This document shows, one piece after another, positions 10,966 through 21,339 of a DNA stretch of 51,303 bases. This DNA is from a virus. The notes under the pieces are model-generated. The model made no database searches, was not told where the DNA came from, and saw nothing but the letters and a program-made list of their open reading frames with translations. Each line of letters begins with the position of its first letter. The first letter of the stretch is position 1. The translations under genes were made by a program, and so were the position numbers. The stretch spans positions 1 through 51,303 of the IMG/VR virus record IMGVR_UViG_3300025110_000019; one strand, written 5' to 3'.

Positions 10966-11688
10966 TTACCCCGTTCTAACATAAGAATCAGAAGTCTTAT
11001 CCCATTCGAATCCTTTTGGAGCAGAAGCACTCGCACCGGCACCAATACCAGCTACCGCCATACTAGTAGCACCTTGAATACCACCAGCTAAAGCATCCCA
11101 ACCAGCTTGACTAGCGTCTTGAGCTTGTTGTGCGTACGCTGCTGTTTCCTGCTGTGACATACCTAATAGAGTAGATTGTTTATTTAACTCCATTTGTCTA
11201 GATGTTACCTCACCTTGTCTCTCCATACCTTGTATTCTACTAGCCTCCTGTTGTTTTAACATTTGGTTTCTTTGTTCTTGAGCACCTATGTCAGCTGCAG
11301 CTTTTTGTGAAGCTAGTTGACCCTGTTGAGCTAAAGACTGAGCAAGCGAAGCTATACCACTACCTCCAGCAGCACCTCTAAGTTCACCTAATATATTGGC
11401 TTGACTTTGTTGGAATTGTTGCCTTTGAAAATCAGCGGCTTTCTGATTAATAGTTAAATCTTCAAACTTATTTTCCATATTAAGAAATGGATTACTAGTA
11501 TCTAGATTTGCATAGATATCTTTCAATCTATTCATCTCTTCTCTAGATTCTTTCTCTTTTTCTCTAGCTTTCTCTGCAGCTTTGTCAGCTTTAGATTTAC
11601 CCCATATACCTAAACCTAAATTAACAGCAGCACCAACAGCTAAGGCAGCTCCAGCAAAATTTAATGGACTATCTTCCTTGTTGCGCAT
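10966..11688 (-). CDS. Putative internal virion / DNA-ejection protein
   Basis: 240 residues starting at ATG 11688. The N-terminus has a hydrophobic Gly/Ala segment (about 10-30, FAGAALAVGAAVNLGLG), then a Lys/Glu-rich helix, then a long Ala/Gln-rich helical region (about 75-200), ending in a second Gly/Ala patch. This composition resembles podovirus internal core proteins such as T7 gp14, but there is no motif that fixes it. It lies 1 bp after the 98-residue gene upstream and 20 bp before the 558-residue virion-region gene, suggesting one ejection-protein cassette with the giant protein. Confidence 0.65.
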   Translation of the reverse strand: MRNKEDSPLNFAGAALAVGAAVNLGLGIWGKSKADKAAEKAREKEKESREEMNRLKDIYANLDTSNPFLNMENKFEDLTINQKAADFQRQQFQQSQANILGELRGAAGGSGIASLAQSLAQQGQLASQKAAADIGAQEQRNQMLKQQEASRIQGMERQGEVTSRQMELNKQSTLLGMSQQETAAYAQQAQDASQAGWDALAGGIQGATSMAVAGIGAGASASAPKGFEWDKTSDSYVRTG

Positions 11689-11689
11689 G

Positions 11690-11986
11690 TTAAGATTCGT
11701 TAGATTTTCTTAAAGCATCGAGATACTTTTGTCTCATTTCGTTTTGTTTCTTTTCAAACGCTCTTTGACTCTCAACCCAACCTGGATTTCCAACCACGCT
11801 ATCCATATTTACAGCTTTAGATTTAACTTCTTCCCAAACATTACTAGCTTTATCTTTCACGTTCTCCCATTTTTCCTTTAACCAGCTTTTCTTCTCCTCC
11901 TCCTCATTTTTCAATGGTGAATTATAAGACTTTTTTTGTAATGGTGAATTTGAGTGAGCTTGCCACCCTTTCATTTTAAATGCCAT
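11690..11986 (-). CDS. Small charged protein with MAFKMK N-terminus
   Basis: 98 residues, ATG at 11986. It starts MAFKMK, as does the separate HExxH protein at 35916-36251, and has a repeated short motif (NSPLQKK, NSPLKN) in residues 13-27, then a charged helical body with three Trp residues. It is first in a leftward sub-operon after a 53-bp gap that carries a candidate promoter (12009-12029). Function unknown; location suggests a virion component. Confidence 0.65.
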   Translation of the reverse strand: MAFKMKGWQAHSNSPLQKKSYNSPLKNEEEEKKSWLKEKWENVKDKASNVWEEVKSKAVNMDSVVGNPGWVESQRAFEKKQNEMRQKYLDALRKSNES

Positions 11987-12008
11987 GTTTTAAATTTTTA
12001 AATTATTA

Positions 12009-12029
12009 TTTACTAATATATAGTTACAT
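12009..12029 (-). promoter_or_regulatory. Candidate late promoter upstream of ejection-protein genes
   Basis: Read leftward, the gap holds ATGTAACTATA, three variable bases, then TAGTAAA. The same arrangement is found at 23080-23100, and in both places the 9-mer ends 35 bases from the start codon. Eighteen of 21 positions are identical between the two sites in otherwise unrelated gaps. Looser copies (RTGTAAYTA then GTA after 8 bases) precede the genes at 33955 and 37300. The promoter role is inference. Confidence 0.4.
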
Positions 12030-12039
12030 TTTTTACCAA

Positions 12040-12474
12040 TTATTTACTACTCCCAACGATCTCAGCTGAAACATTAAACAACTCAGCTTTATCAATAGCG
12101 TTATTCCTAAGTGATAATAAACCATAATATCCTTTTAATGATGATGTGTTAGCCGAATTACTCTTAGAGAAGAAGAAATAAATATTGAATAAATCTACAC
12201 TATCAATTTGCATAGTACCGTCAACACTCACGGTAACACCAATTAAATCACTAGCTTGTATTTCTAGAATATCTCCATTTATAGCTGTAACACGACCAAG
12301 ATATTGACAGTTGTTCGTATTAGACGTTTCACCACCACTTTCAATAGAATACCCAATTCCAACTTGTGATTGAAAGTTAATACCCGCCAAGGTGTTAGAG
12401 TAAAAAATATCATCACCTACCTGTAGTGATATATTTAGTCCCGTGTTCGAAAAAGATAAAGCTATTAATTGCAT
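12040..12474 (-). CDS. Small beta-rich structural protein, unknown role
   Basis: 144 residues, ATG at 12474. Mostly short polar/hydrophobic alternation typical of beta sheets, with the stretch IYFFFSKSNSANTSSLKGYY (about 98-117) and a C-terminal ELFNVSAEIVGSSK. No signal peptide. It follows the 604-residue protein by 10 bp, so the two are probably co-translated; a tail or head appendage component is plausible but not shown. Confidence 0.65.
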   Translation of the reverse strand: MQLIALSFSNTGLNISLQVGDDIFYSNTLAGINFQSQVGIGYSIESGGETSNTNNCQYLGRVTAINGDILEIQASDLIGVTVSVDGTMQIDSVDLFNIYFFFSKSNSANTSSLKGYYGLLSLRNNAIDKAELFNVSAEIVGSSK

Positions 12475-12484
12475 GTTATTTTAA

Positions 12485-14299
12485 TTAAGGTGTATATATT
12501 CCTGTTATTTGATCAAGATCAAAATCCATTGCTACATCTGCATTTCCCCACTTTTTTATCTGTCCATAAATTGTCATCGATATAGTATCATTAGTTGTTG
12601 ACGTGGTAGATCGACTTGCTTGAATATTAAACAACACAACTTCAGTGCCACCGTTACTTGATGGTAAAGAGTTGGTCCAGTGAGAAGCTGCTGAATCCGT
12701 ATTTGAAAAAAGAGGTTGACTAGGGGTACCGAATCCACTTGGAGCTGCGATCTTAAATATAACATTTATTCTAAATTGTCCTAATTCATTAGTGTTGACC
12801 ATAGCGTCTGATGATGTAATTCTAGAATCTCTTGCTGTTGCGTTTATTTTACCAACAGCTGTCACGGTACTAGGTAGTGTTATTGTGCCACCAAGACCAC
12901 CAATAGACCAAGTGAAAGATAGTGTTGGTGGGTTATCTTGATTTATCGTGTACAAGTACTCTCTACCATCTTCACCTACTTGTTTCTCCGGTATATTGGA
13001 TGAGAATACTGTTTGAGTAAATTCCGATGGAACAACATTCACATCATACTTGTCAGACCTAGTAAATACAACTTTTTTATCATCAAGAATACTGACATTT
13101 CCGTCTAATGTAACCTGCTTGGTACTAGTGTTAACTGATAGTACTTTTCTTAATGTTGCACTATCAATTTGTGTTTTATCAAGTGTTGTTATTTTATCAT
13201 CTTTCATAACACCATTAACACTGTCTAGTGTTAACGTTGAGGCACCACTAATAGCACCATTCATTTTGGTAACTAATATTACTGATGGTGGTATTTTCAT
13301 TTTAACAGAATAGACACCATTTCTTTCACAGTGAATTAACTTAGCTGGTGTACTTCCATATATCGGGTCAGCATATGTTGAATTAGTTCCCACCAGTGTT
13401 GACTTACCGGTACTTCTTCTTGTTGCCACAACTTTAAACTCAGAACCTCTAGTTGCGTTTATACTTATAGTTTTTGTTCCACCAAGAGTACCAACTCTAT
13501 CAGATCCAACACTTATAGCATTTATAACTCGTGTTTCAACCTTCTCCGCTATAGTTTCGCAAACAAACTCGATGTCCACGCCTTCTGTAATATTAACATC
13601 CTCCTTAGCTGTTATGTATAATACAGCGCTAAACACCTTTGGATAACCCACAGCGGCCTCACTACTATTCTCTATGTGGATTTTTATTTTACTACCAACT
13701 GGATTTGTAATTTTTAAATAAGGCTTTTTTGCGAACTTATACCCAGCAGATGGTTGCATGTAGAACCATAAGGCTTGTTCTTTTTCATTTGGATCACCAT
13801 AACCTTTAATTATTGATTCCTTATAGTCAGGTCTAGTAGTACTGAGTACGTCACTTGTCTCTAAAGACGTTAGTTTCCTTGTTGTCAATAATGGATAAAC
13901 TCCCCAACCATAGTTAGCTGCACTATGTTTCCTACTTACATTAAACTCCCAGGATGTTGTTTGCTTACTAGCTCTAGATAAACGCCTAGCAATACCTTTT
14001 ATTGGTAATAATATTTTAATATTACCTTCTGTAACAACGAAGTCTTTTTTAAAAGTAAATGTCGCCACAACCTTATTGTCAGCATCTCCATGAGATGTTA
14101 CAACTGTAGAGGTGTTTGTAAATACGACGCTTTCTATCTGAGGTGGTAATTTTGTTATAGAAAAATCACCAGCAACAACACTATATCCAGGCTCAGGTGT
14201 TATATTTAGTGCACCTGTAGTAACCTCATTTCCAGCTCCATCGCTATATCCAATGGGTTTAACTATTTTAAGTTTTGATATTTTGTATTTTTTAGCCAT
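12485..14299 (-). CDS. Beta-rich structural protein (appendage candidate)
   Basis: 604 residues, ATG at 14299. Rich in Thr, Ser, Val and Ile with few long helices, consistent with repeated beta domains. It begins MAKKYKISKLKIVKPIGYSDG and ends in a domain around 440-600 with GGLGGTITLPSTVTAVGKIN. It is only 5 bp downstream of the 2342-residue tail protein and 10 bp upstream of the 144-residue protein, so it belongs to the tail cluster. I cannot place it in a family; receptor-binding or fibre proteins commonly occupy this position. Confidence 0.65.
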   Translation of the reverse strand: MAKKYKISKLKIVKPIGYSDGAGNEVTTGALNITPEPGYSVVAGDFSITKLPPQIESVVFTNTSTVVTSHGDADNKVVATFTFKKDFVVTEGNIKILLPIKGIARRLSRASKQTTSWEFNVSRKHSAANYGWGVYPLLTTRKLTSLETSDVLSTTRPDYKESIIKGYGDPNEKEQALWFYMQPSAGYKFAKKPYLKITNPVGSKIKIHIENSSEAAVGYPKVFSAVLYITAKEDVNITEGVDIEFVCETIAEKVETRVINAISVGSDRVGTLGGTKTISINATRGSEFKVVATRRSTGKSTLVGTNSTYADPIYGSTPAKLIHCERNGVYSVKMKIPPSVILVTKMNGAISGASTLTLDSVNGVMKDDKITTLDKTQIDSATLRKVLSVNTSTKQVTLDGNVSILDDKKVVFTRSDKYDVNVVPSEFTQTVFSSNIPEKQVGEDGREYLYTINQDNPPTLSFTWSIGGLGGTITLPSTVTAVGKINATARDSRITSSDAMVNTNELGQFRINVIFKIAAPSGFGTPSQPLFSNTDSAASHWTNSLPSSNGGTEVVLFNIQASRSTTSTTNDTISMTIYGQIKKWGNADVAMDFDLDQITGIYTP

Positions 14300-14304
14300 T
14301 ATAT

Positions 14305-17300
14305 TTAACCTTCTAATTCAGGGAAGTGATCCCAAGATGAATAACTCATTGTCCCATTAACACTATGTTCTCTCCAACCGTCTATCCAAACCTCATCATT
14401 TGTTCCAGTGACAACCGTGTTATCTGGAACATTAAACCACTGACTTGTTCCGCTCCCGCTTCCATATGGCTCTAACTCTGATTGTATAGTACTAAGAACA
14501 CAACCGCTGAAAGTTCCTGAAACTACCATCTCATGGTTAACATTTAATAATTCAACTGCATCTGAATTCATCACCATAATCGACGGTTGAGCCATGTATA
14601 TGGAAGCACCCGCCATTGGTGCTCCACCATTTTCTTCAGCATCTATATATACCTTCATCTGATTACTCCAATCAGCGTTAGTTGTTACACGAACTTGTTG
14701 TATTAAAAATAGCTCTCCTTGTGGCACTACTACGGTGCTAACCTCATCACCAAAATCAAATTTAACTTGAGTGGTTGTTCCAGGCATATTGTCTAAAGGT
14801 ATCCATAAAGAACACTCGAACAAAATAAAATCGCCCTCGGACCTCGCGAATCCATCAAACATGGTTTTATGTTTTATACCACCTACTCCAGTTTGTTCTT
14901 CATCAAATGTAAATTTAGCCCATGGAGCCATTGCGTCTATAGCAGCAACATCAACCCAACCATCTGGAACTGTATCTGAACTAATAGCTGTCGCAAACCC
15001 AAGCCCTTGTGTATTAAAAGCACTTGTATCTATATTATCTCTCCAGTCTTCAGTTGTAGAACCTCCATCATCACCAACTGCTAATAGTTCGTTACCTATA
15101 ACGTGATTAAACCACTTGCCCTCTTTGTTTAGAAAATCTTTTACAGTACCAACATCTAAATCTGTATTAAATGACTCAACCCACCATCCAAATTTATCAG
15201 AAATATTTTGACCATCAAAAACACCACCCATAAAGCCATTTACAACATCTATAACAGTTCTAGCTTGTGAACCTTCGTAATTAATAGATTTAAAAGACTT
15301 AACAACATCCATTGTGTCATTGAATAAAACGTCAACTCTAGACTCGTATTGATTTCCGTAAAATGTATTACTTGGTATAGATGTGACATCAGCGTAGTGT
15401 TTCCATATGTTTCTATCCTTGACAGTTATGTAGTTACCAGTTATTGAGATACCAGTTTCAGGTATAAAAGACTTAAAACTAACCCAACCTTTACTAGCTT
15501 CGTTAAAAGATACTGTTGTGTCCGTTAACGTTGAGAAGTTTTCATTAGCTAATATATTCTCACTATAGCTTAAGGTTAAGTTGTATTCACCGTTAACAAT
15601 ATCAAATGTACCTAGTAGTGATTTAGATAACTTTAGATTATCTCTAAACCACTCTCTCATACCAACGTTTGATATTGGCGTTAAGCCATCTCCAGATAAT
15701 CTTAAAACCGCACCTCTTTGTTTATCTGTAAAATATAATCTAAATTGATCCCACGCTAGTGATTCTGGATTTTTAGATATACCGTAGTCACCAGCAAATG
15801 GAACAGCTGTCCCAAGAACTCTATTTGTGGAAACAAGTTGAGAATTACCATCAGCATTATACATAGCGTCTTTATTTGCTATCACCTTTAACACTTTGTC
15901 CTCACATAACACAACCACGTCCGTGTTTCTCGTTTTTAACGACTGTATAGATCCATAAGCTGGATTTAAATCCTTAGTTATCTTCTCAGACATATTAAAC
16001 TCATTTAGATTATTAGTGCTACTTATTGAGTTGTATAATCCAGAATATATTAATCCACTACCTCTTTCTTCATACGTATAATCTAAAAATGTTGTAGAAA
16101 CCTTAATACCATTATCTATAGTAGGCGCATTATAATCGTCTCTTATTCTATCTGACTCAACTCCATTTCCAAATGAATAGCAATTAAACCACGCTAAGTC
16201 AATTGGATACTGCCACACGTCTGGATCAAGTTGATACCAAGGAGCACTATCTGATACCTCTGGAGGAGTAAATGTTACTTCAAATTCTAATACCTGCATT
16301 ATATCATTTCCAAGCCCATCCCAAGGACCTACTCCATTTACTGAAGCCGCTTGAGCGTCTACATTACTAGTACTAAATGAGCTGTAAATAAATGAACTAA
16401 CATCGCATTGGATTAGAACATATAATCCACTCATAAATTCCATTCCACCAGCAGTTTCCTCAGACGATGCCGTAACTGAGCTGTATGTGACTTCATTATC
16501 ACTACCCGAAACGGAGGATCCAGATACTGTCCAACCTTGCGTAGGAAGCCAGCCATCAGCAGCGGCAATCGCCGCAGCGTTATTTGTTTGAGTCGGGATA
16601 ATATAAAATACATTCGTACCCATATGAATACCCCGAAGTGTTATTGGTTGAGCTCCAGTTGAAGGAACAAAGTCAATAACATTCATGTCACTATCTACCG
16701 TGACTTCCTTTACTATCTTTGACCTTGTTATCGTTCCATTGGGATGATGAAACTTAAGTATATCATCAGCTTGTAGGATACCACTAGATAATGATGCGCC
16801 CTCGGTGTTTGAAGAGAAGATCTGAATGGCTAATCCAGAGACGTTATTAACAAATGCTGTTATTGGTAAGTTGATTGGCGTGTAAACAATTTCTCCATTT
16901 ACTTCAGACACTCTATCTTCTACACTAACTTTATAAGCATCACCAACTTTAGATGATGGACCAACATATGGTATTATACTATTACTATTTAATCTTATTG
17001 GCCACTTACTAGATCCCTCGTAATATATATCTAATCCAGCGTCTTCTTTTGGTTCTGTCTCCCAACACGCTGATGATGGTACTTGCTCTTGTTCATTTAA
17101 ATCCTCTGAAGCTGGAACTGATTTTAACATCTCTATTGACATAGACGTGGAACCATTGTGAGCAACAGCAGATCTAGGATCCCATATATCTGTTTCAACA
17201 CCATATCCTCTCCAGGGTCCAGAATCACCAGACACGAAATCTTTTCTAAAAACTCCGTTTTCTATCTGTCTAAACCAAATAACAAAAGATGTTCTTTTAT

Positions 17301-20300
17301 TGTAAAAATCATCATTCTCTGGATTGATATCGTAGTTTGTTTGTTGACGGCCGTTCCACGTCATCGCTCCACCAATACCCATACCTGGATCCATCGTCAT
17401 GTTTGTGCCACTATCCACCACATCCCCCTCAATCCACTGCTCTCCGGTACCTTGGGATTGGTTAGGTATCAAACTGCCAATAAAAACACAGGCTTTTAGA
17501 GGAATTGTTTTATATACTGTTTTATATGGATCGTCTTTAAATCTAAAATAAGTACCACCAGTTGCTAGTGCGTTTCTAAGTTCATAAAAAACCCCAGGAA
17601 CATCACTACCAGAACCCAAACTAGAGAATGTTAAACCACCCAGGGTTCCATCAACAATTAGAAATCCAGGATTTTCTCCAACCCCACCAGATATGTTTGC
17701 GTCCATTAAATCGTAACCAGGATTATGTGAAGATGATATGTCTCCTTTGAATAATCCAGAGTTCTGTCTTTTACCACTATTCCAAAAATGTGTACCATAA
17801 ATTGAACCTGATGATGAGGGACCCATGGATATAGCCTGCGTTTCAGATGTTTTCGAAATACTACCAGGTTCAATCATACCGTGATGCACAGGTGTGTTAT
17901 CTATGAATACTTTAGTAGCTCCCTGTGAGTCAAATGCCATCCAAAAATCTTGTATAATACTTGAATTATCCGATTCACTATAAGGTTGATCGTTTTGCTG
18001 GTTAAACAACTCTTGCCATGTTATTCCTCCTTGATAATAAGCAGGGTAGCTGCTAGATTGAATCAGCATTAAAGATCCCTCCCCAGAAACTTCCCACCAT
18101 GTGTAGTTATAATCGCCGTTTGGTGGAGGTTGATTGTAATTATTACCATCAACACTAAGTGGGTCAACTGGTTCTAAACCGGTGTGTTGAAAACCTCTAA
18201 CCCAATTGGTTGAATCTAATCCAGTTCCATAACTACTCCATTCTGTGTTAGTATAGTTAACACCACCTAGATTACCTTGTGATTCCGCACTTGGATTAGC
18301 ATTGTTTACACTTGAATCATAGTTAAGATATGACTCGCTGTTTATATTTTCAAAAAATGGATCAGGATCCATAGATATATAAGATACATCAAATTGACCA
18401 GTTACTAAATAGTCGGTGTTAGATTGTTTTGTTATTTTACTTGTTATTATTCCATCATTTTCAATTTTAACAAAAAACCTACCGTCGAATTCGGGTTTAG
18501 TTTCTATAACATCATCTCTATATTCAAGGAACCATTCTATATAATTATATGGATCCTGAGAGTAATCAACCGTAATATTCTCTTGTGCAAACTCGTCTGC
18601 GAAATCTATTTCATCACCAAATGGTTTTGTTATAAATGTAGAAGTCGCGATATCAAAGTCAATAAAGGCCCACGTGCTACTCGACTGAATATCCGCTCCA
18701 AAATCAAATCTAGACACCTTGTGCCATTTACTTTTTTTCTCCACACCCGAAGCTTTAGCTACTACTCTAACCCACTTAGTATTACCCTTAAATGATTCCT
18801 CATCTGCGCGAAAAGGTTGATCCGGGTGGAAAAGTTCAGTCGTGTGCTTTAAACTGAATGGCGTCCCGTCTGCGGACGAGCCATTATTACCCTGCATAAG
18901 ACCCGTTGTGGGAGGATCTGTTGTCCAATCAGTATCATATACATTAATGTTAGAAATAGCATTCGTTCTACCCATGATTCTACCATCCATTTTAACATAA
19001 TCTGGCACATCATTTGATATAGATATTATTTTATAACGAGCTTCTTCTAAAACGGCATTTTGATTACCATTCTCATTTTTTAAAATTAAATAAGTATCTT
19101 CATCAACCTTGTTTCTGTCAGCAGATGGAAAAGATAACCACACGTTACCATCTTCAGCATCATACCACCTATCCATTACCAAATTATAATACTCACTAGA
19201 TGTTTCTTTAACGTAATAGCTAACGTATTCTAGTTCTAATGGTGGATCTTCACTCCACTGTTGTTGTAGTCTAAAGTAATTTTGTTTGTCACAGTAATCT
19301 TTTGGTACCACTATATCTCCAGTAACCGAAGAACCGTCACCAAACGATGAGAAGCTATAACTGGAAGACAGCACGGGTGTTTGTCTTCCATATAGATCAG
19401 AGAAGACCATACCCCATTTATAACTTCTAATAGATTTTACTGATTTATGTGGGCTTAGGGTTTGTATAGAATTAGTCATTATCTGCTGCGTAAGTCCCAC
19501 ATACTGATCAACATTGTAACCTTGAGTATAATTAGCAAAAATCAACCTATTACCAACCATCTCTTGAGCAACCGCCGTTCTTGGCACGTTATCCCAACTT
19601 CTTAATGTTTGATCTGAGGATATAACCTTATGAATTAACTCAGATGTTAAAATTATTCTACCCGTGTTAGCTCCCCAACTCTCGACAAAATTTTCCCATT
19701 CTGGGTCTATTTCTCTAGTTATTGTTTTTATAATATAAACATTCTGATTATCAGTTGTTTTAAATAATATATCTACAGCTTTAACATCCCAAGGACGAAC
19801 ATCAACGCATGGAATAAAGTCTTCTACAACTATTTCTCTAACGTTATTTGTCATACCAGTATTGTAACCAGTACTTGGAGTGTATCTAAAAGCTCCAGGT
19901 TTAAAAACTAATTCTGACCAAGGAGAAAACGTTGAATACTCTCCATCGTCATATTTATATCTATAACCTATTCTACCCAACTTTAATTCAAATAGGGGCT
20001 TTCCTTGATTTAGTGATATATTCCAATTTACGTTTTGTTGAGTTAAGTCGGGGTCAATAGATGTTAATTGCACCGTTATTGTTGTATTGTCGTTAACGTC
20101 TGTTTCAGATTGTGTTACAGTCGCTGTCACACTAACTATCCCAGCATCTCCATCACTTATGTCAGAGAATGTTAAAATATCATTTGGTAAATAATTATAC
20201 TGTCCACCTAGTGGTATTATTCTAGTATCACCTATCTCAGGATTTCCACCACCGTAAAATATATCTCCACTAACCCAACAGTTTATATTACCACTACGTC

Positions 20301-21333
20301 TAGACGTGTTCATTGTCAATGTTGGTTGATTTGTTGGAGGCTTTTTTATAACAGTTATGTGTTCTTTTTTAAGATCTTGATTTGGAACACTCTGTTCAAC
20401 TGATTGTATCGAAACGTAATCACCACTAGAAGGATTCGTAACAAATAGCTTTGTGTGTCGGTAAGGTGGCGTAAACTGCTGGTCAGCTACTGCTGATAGC
20501 TTACATCTATCTAAATTTATTTTTTTAGGCTCGTTATAGCCATCTGTCCAGAATAAAAGATTATCTATAATATTTATTCCTGTTATTTTTTTATCAATAC
20601 CAAAATTTAAAACTCTATCTTCTTCAAGCGTGTAAAAAAGAAAGGCGACGGTTGAGGCACCTACATTGCCACTAGGAATCTGCCTATCTAACGTTATGGT
20701 TGTACCACTAACTGATTTTATTTTAGGAGGATTAGTATATCCTAAAACGTTATATGATGATGTTGATTCAAATGCTGCTACCACCATCCCGACTCTTGGC
20801 ATAAAACCTGACATGCCGGTTAAGTTTATTGTTGAAAAATCTCCAGATGGAGTAGGTGAACCCGCGTCAGCATAAGTACAAGCTATAGCCCACCAATCAA
20901 CACATACTGGTATTACGTTGTCTTGTATTGGTTCAACAAATGATTTCTCTATAATGGAATCATAAAATATTCTTATACCACTACTAGCAACAATTTGCTC
21001 TTTAGAGGGTAGATTTCTACTTGTTCCAACGAAGAAATAAGCAGAGTCGTTCCTCTCATCAGCTATAGATCCAACACATTTTTGCACACCTGCAACTGGA
21101 GAATCGTCTAACGCTTCATACAAAGTGTTTGTTGTTTGGTTGACAACCCCAAACCTAGTAATCTCACCAATGTTAATATTACCCTGAAGGTTTTGAACTG
21201 TGCCTGCAGCTCCTCCATCAGTTGTTCTAACTTGTATGTTCTCCGCGTGTCTATATTCACCATTTGGCACAAGTCTCTCGTCGAGATCTTTATTCATTTT
21301 CCCACCAGTGAATGAGTGTTTAATTTCAGCCAT
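14305..21333 (-). CDS. Large tail protein (nozzle / tail-stabilisation type)
   Basis: 2342 residues, ATG at 21333. The N-terminus, with GGKMNKDLDERLVPNGEYRH (about 10-29) then AENIQVRTTDGGAAGTVQNLQGN, is the signature seen at the start of podovirus tail stabilisation or tail-tube B-like proteins, where an N-terminal beta-propeller builds the tail nozzle. It is much longer than T7 gp12 (about 800 residues), so extra beta domains must make up the C-terminal two thirds; the last residues (GWREHSVNGTMSYSSWDHFPELEG) look lectin- or sandwich-like. It follows two connector-type genes by 6 bp, the usual order connector then nozzle. Family from N-terminal pattern; C-terminal role unknown. Confidence 0.75.
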   Translation of the reverse strand: MAEIKHSFTGGKMNKDLDERLVPNGEYRHAENIQVRTTDGGAAGTVQNLQGNINIGEITRFGVVNQTTNTLYEALDDSPVAGVQKCVGSIADERNDSAYFFVGTSRNLPSKEQIVASSGIRIFYDSIIEKSFVEPIQDNVIPVCVDWWAIACTYADAGSPTPSGDFSTINLTGMSGFMPRVGMVVAAFESTSSYNVLGYTNPPKIKSVSGTTITLDRQIPSGNVGASTVAFLFYTLEEDRVLNFGIDKKITGINIIDNLLFWTDGYNEPKKINLDRCKLSAVADQQFTPPYRHTKLFVTNPSSGDYVSIQSVEQSVPNQDLKKEHITVIKKPPTNQPTLTMNTSRRSGNINCWVSGDIFYGGGNPEIGDTRIIPLGGQYNYLPNDILTFSDISDGDAGIVSVTATVTQSETDVNDNTTITVQLTSIDPDLTQQNVNWNISLNQGKPLFELKLGRIGYRYKYDDGEYSTFSPWSELVFKPGAFRYTPSTGYNTGMTNNVREIVVEDFIPCVDVRPWDVKAVDILFKTTDNQNVYIIKTITREIDPEWENFVESWGANTGRIILTSELIHKVISSDQTLRSWDNVPRTAVAQEMVGNRLIFANYTQGYNVDQYVGLTQQIMTNSIQTLSPHKSVKSIRSYKWGMVFSDLYGRQTPVLSSSYSFSSFGDGSSVTGDIVVPKDYCDKQNYFRLQQQWSEDPPLELEYVSYYVKETSSEYYNLVMDRWYDAEDGNVWLSFPSADRNKVDEDTYLILKNENGNQNAVLEEARYKIISISNDVPDYVKMDGRIMGRTNAISNINVYDTDWTTDPPTTGLMQGNNGSSADGTPFSLKHTTELFHPDQPFRADEESFKGNTKWVRVVAKASGVEKKSKWHKVSRFDFGADIQSSSTWAFIDFDIATSTFITKPFGDEIDFADEFAQENITVDYSQDPYNYIEWFLEYRDDVIETKPEFDGRFFVKIENDGIITSKITKQSNTDYLVTGQFDVSYISMDPDPFFENINSESYLNYDSSVNNANPSAESQGNLGGVNYTNTEWSSYGTGLDSTNWVRGFQHTGLEPVDPLSVDGNNYNQPPPNGDYNYTWWEVSGEGSLMLIQSSSYPAYYQGGITWQELFNQQNDQPYSESDNSSIIQDFWMAFDSQGATKVFIDNTPVHHGMIEPGSISKTSETQAISMGPSSSGSIYGTHFWNSGKRQNSGLFKGDISSSHNPGYDLMDANISGGVGENPGFLIVDGTLGGLTFSSLGSGSDVPGVFYELRNALATGGTYFRFKDDPYKTVYKTIPLKACVFIGSLIPNQSQGTGEQWIEGDVVDSGTNMTMDPGMGIGGAMTWNGRQQTNYDINPENDDFYNKRTSFVIWFRQIENGVFRKDFVSGDSGPWRGYGVETDIWDPRSAVAHNGSTSMSIEMLKSVPASEDLNEQEQVPSSACWETEPKEDAGLDIYYEGSSKWPIRLNSNSIIPYVGPSSKVGDAYKVSVEDRVSEVNGEIVYTPINLPITAFVNNVSGLAIQIFSSNTEGASLSSGILQADDILKFHHPNGTITRSKIVKEVTVDSDMNVIDFVPSTGAQPITLRGIHMGTNVFYIIPTQTNNAAAIAAADGWLPTQGWTVSGSSVSGSDNEVTYSSVTASSEETAGGMEFMSGLYVLIQCDVSSFIYSSFSTSNVDAQAASVNGVGPWDGLGNDIMQVLEFEVTFTPPEVSDSAPWYQLDPDVWQYPIDLAWFNCYSFGNGVESDRIRDDYNAPTIDNGIKVSTTFLDYTYEERGSGLIYSGLYNSISSTNNLNEFNMSEKITKDLNPAYGSIQSLKTRNTDVVVLCEDKVLKVIANKDAMYNADGNSQLVSTNRVLGTAVPFAGDYGISKNPESLAWDQFRLYFTDKQRGAVLRLSGDGLTPISNVGMREWFRDNLKLSKSLLGTFDIVNGEYNLTLSYSENILANENFSTLTDTTVSFNEASKGWVSFKSFIPETGISITGNYITVKDRNIWKHYADVTSIPSNTFYGNQYESRVDVLFNDTMDVVKSFKSINYEGSQARTVIDVVNGFMGGVFDGQNISDKFGWWVESFNTDLDVGTVKDFLNKEGKWFNHVIGNELLAVGDDGGSTTEDWRDNIDTSAFNTQGLGFATAISSDTVPDGWVDVAAIDAMAPWAKFTFDEEQTGVGGIKHKTMFDGFARSEGDFILFECSLWIPLDNMPGTTTQVKFDFGDEVSTVVVPQGELFLIQQVRVTTNADWSNQMKVYIDAEENGGAPMAGASIYMAQPSIMVMNSDAVELLNVNHEMVVSGTFSGCVLSTIQSELEPYGSGSGTSQWFNVPDNTVVTGTNDEVWIDGWREHSVNGTMSYSSWDHFPELEG

Positions 21334-21339
21334 TTGATA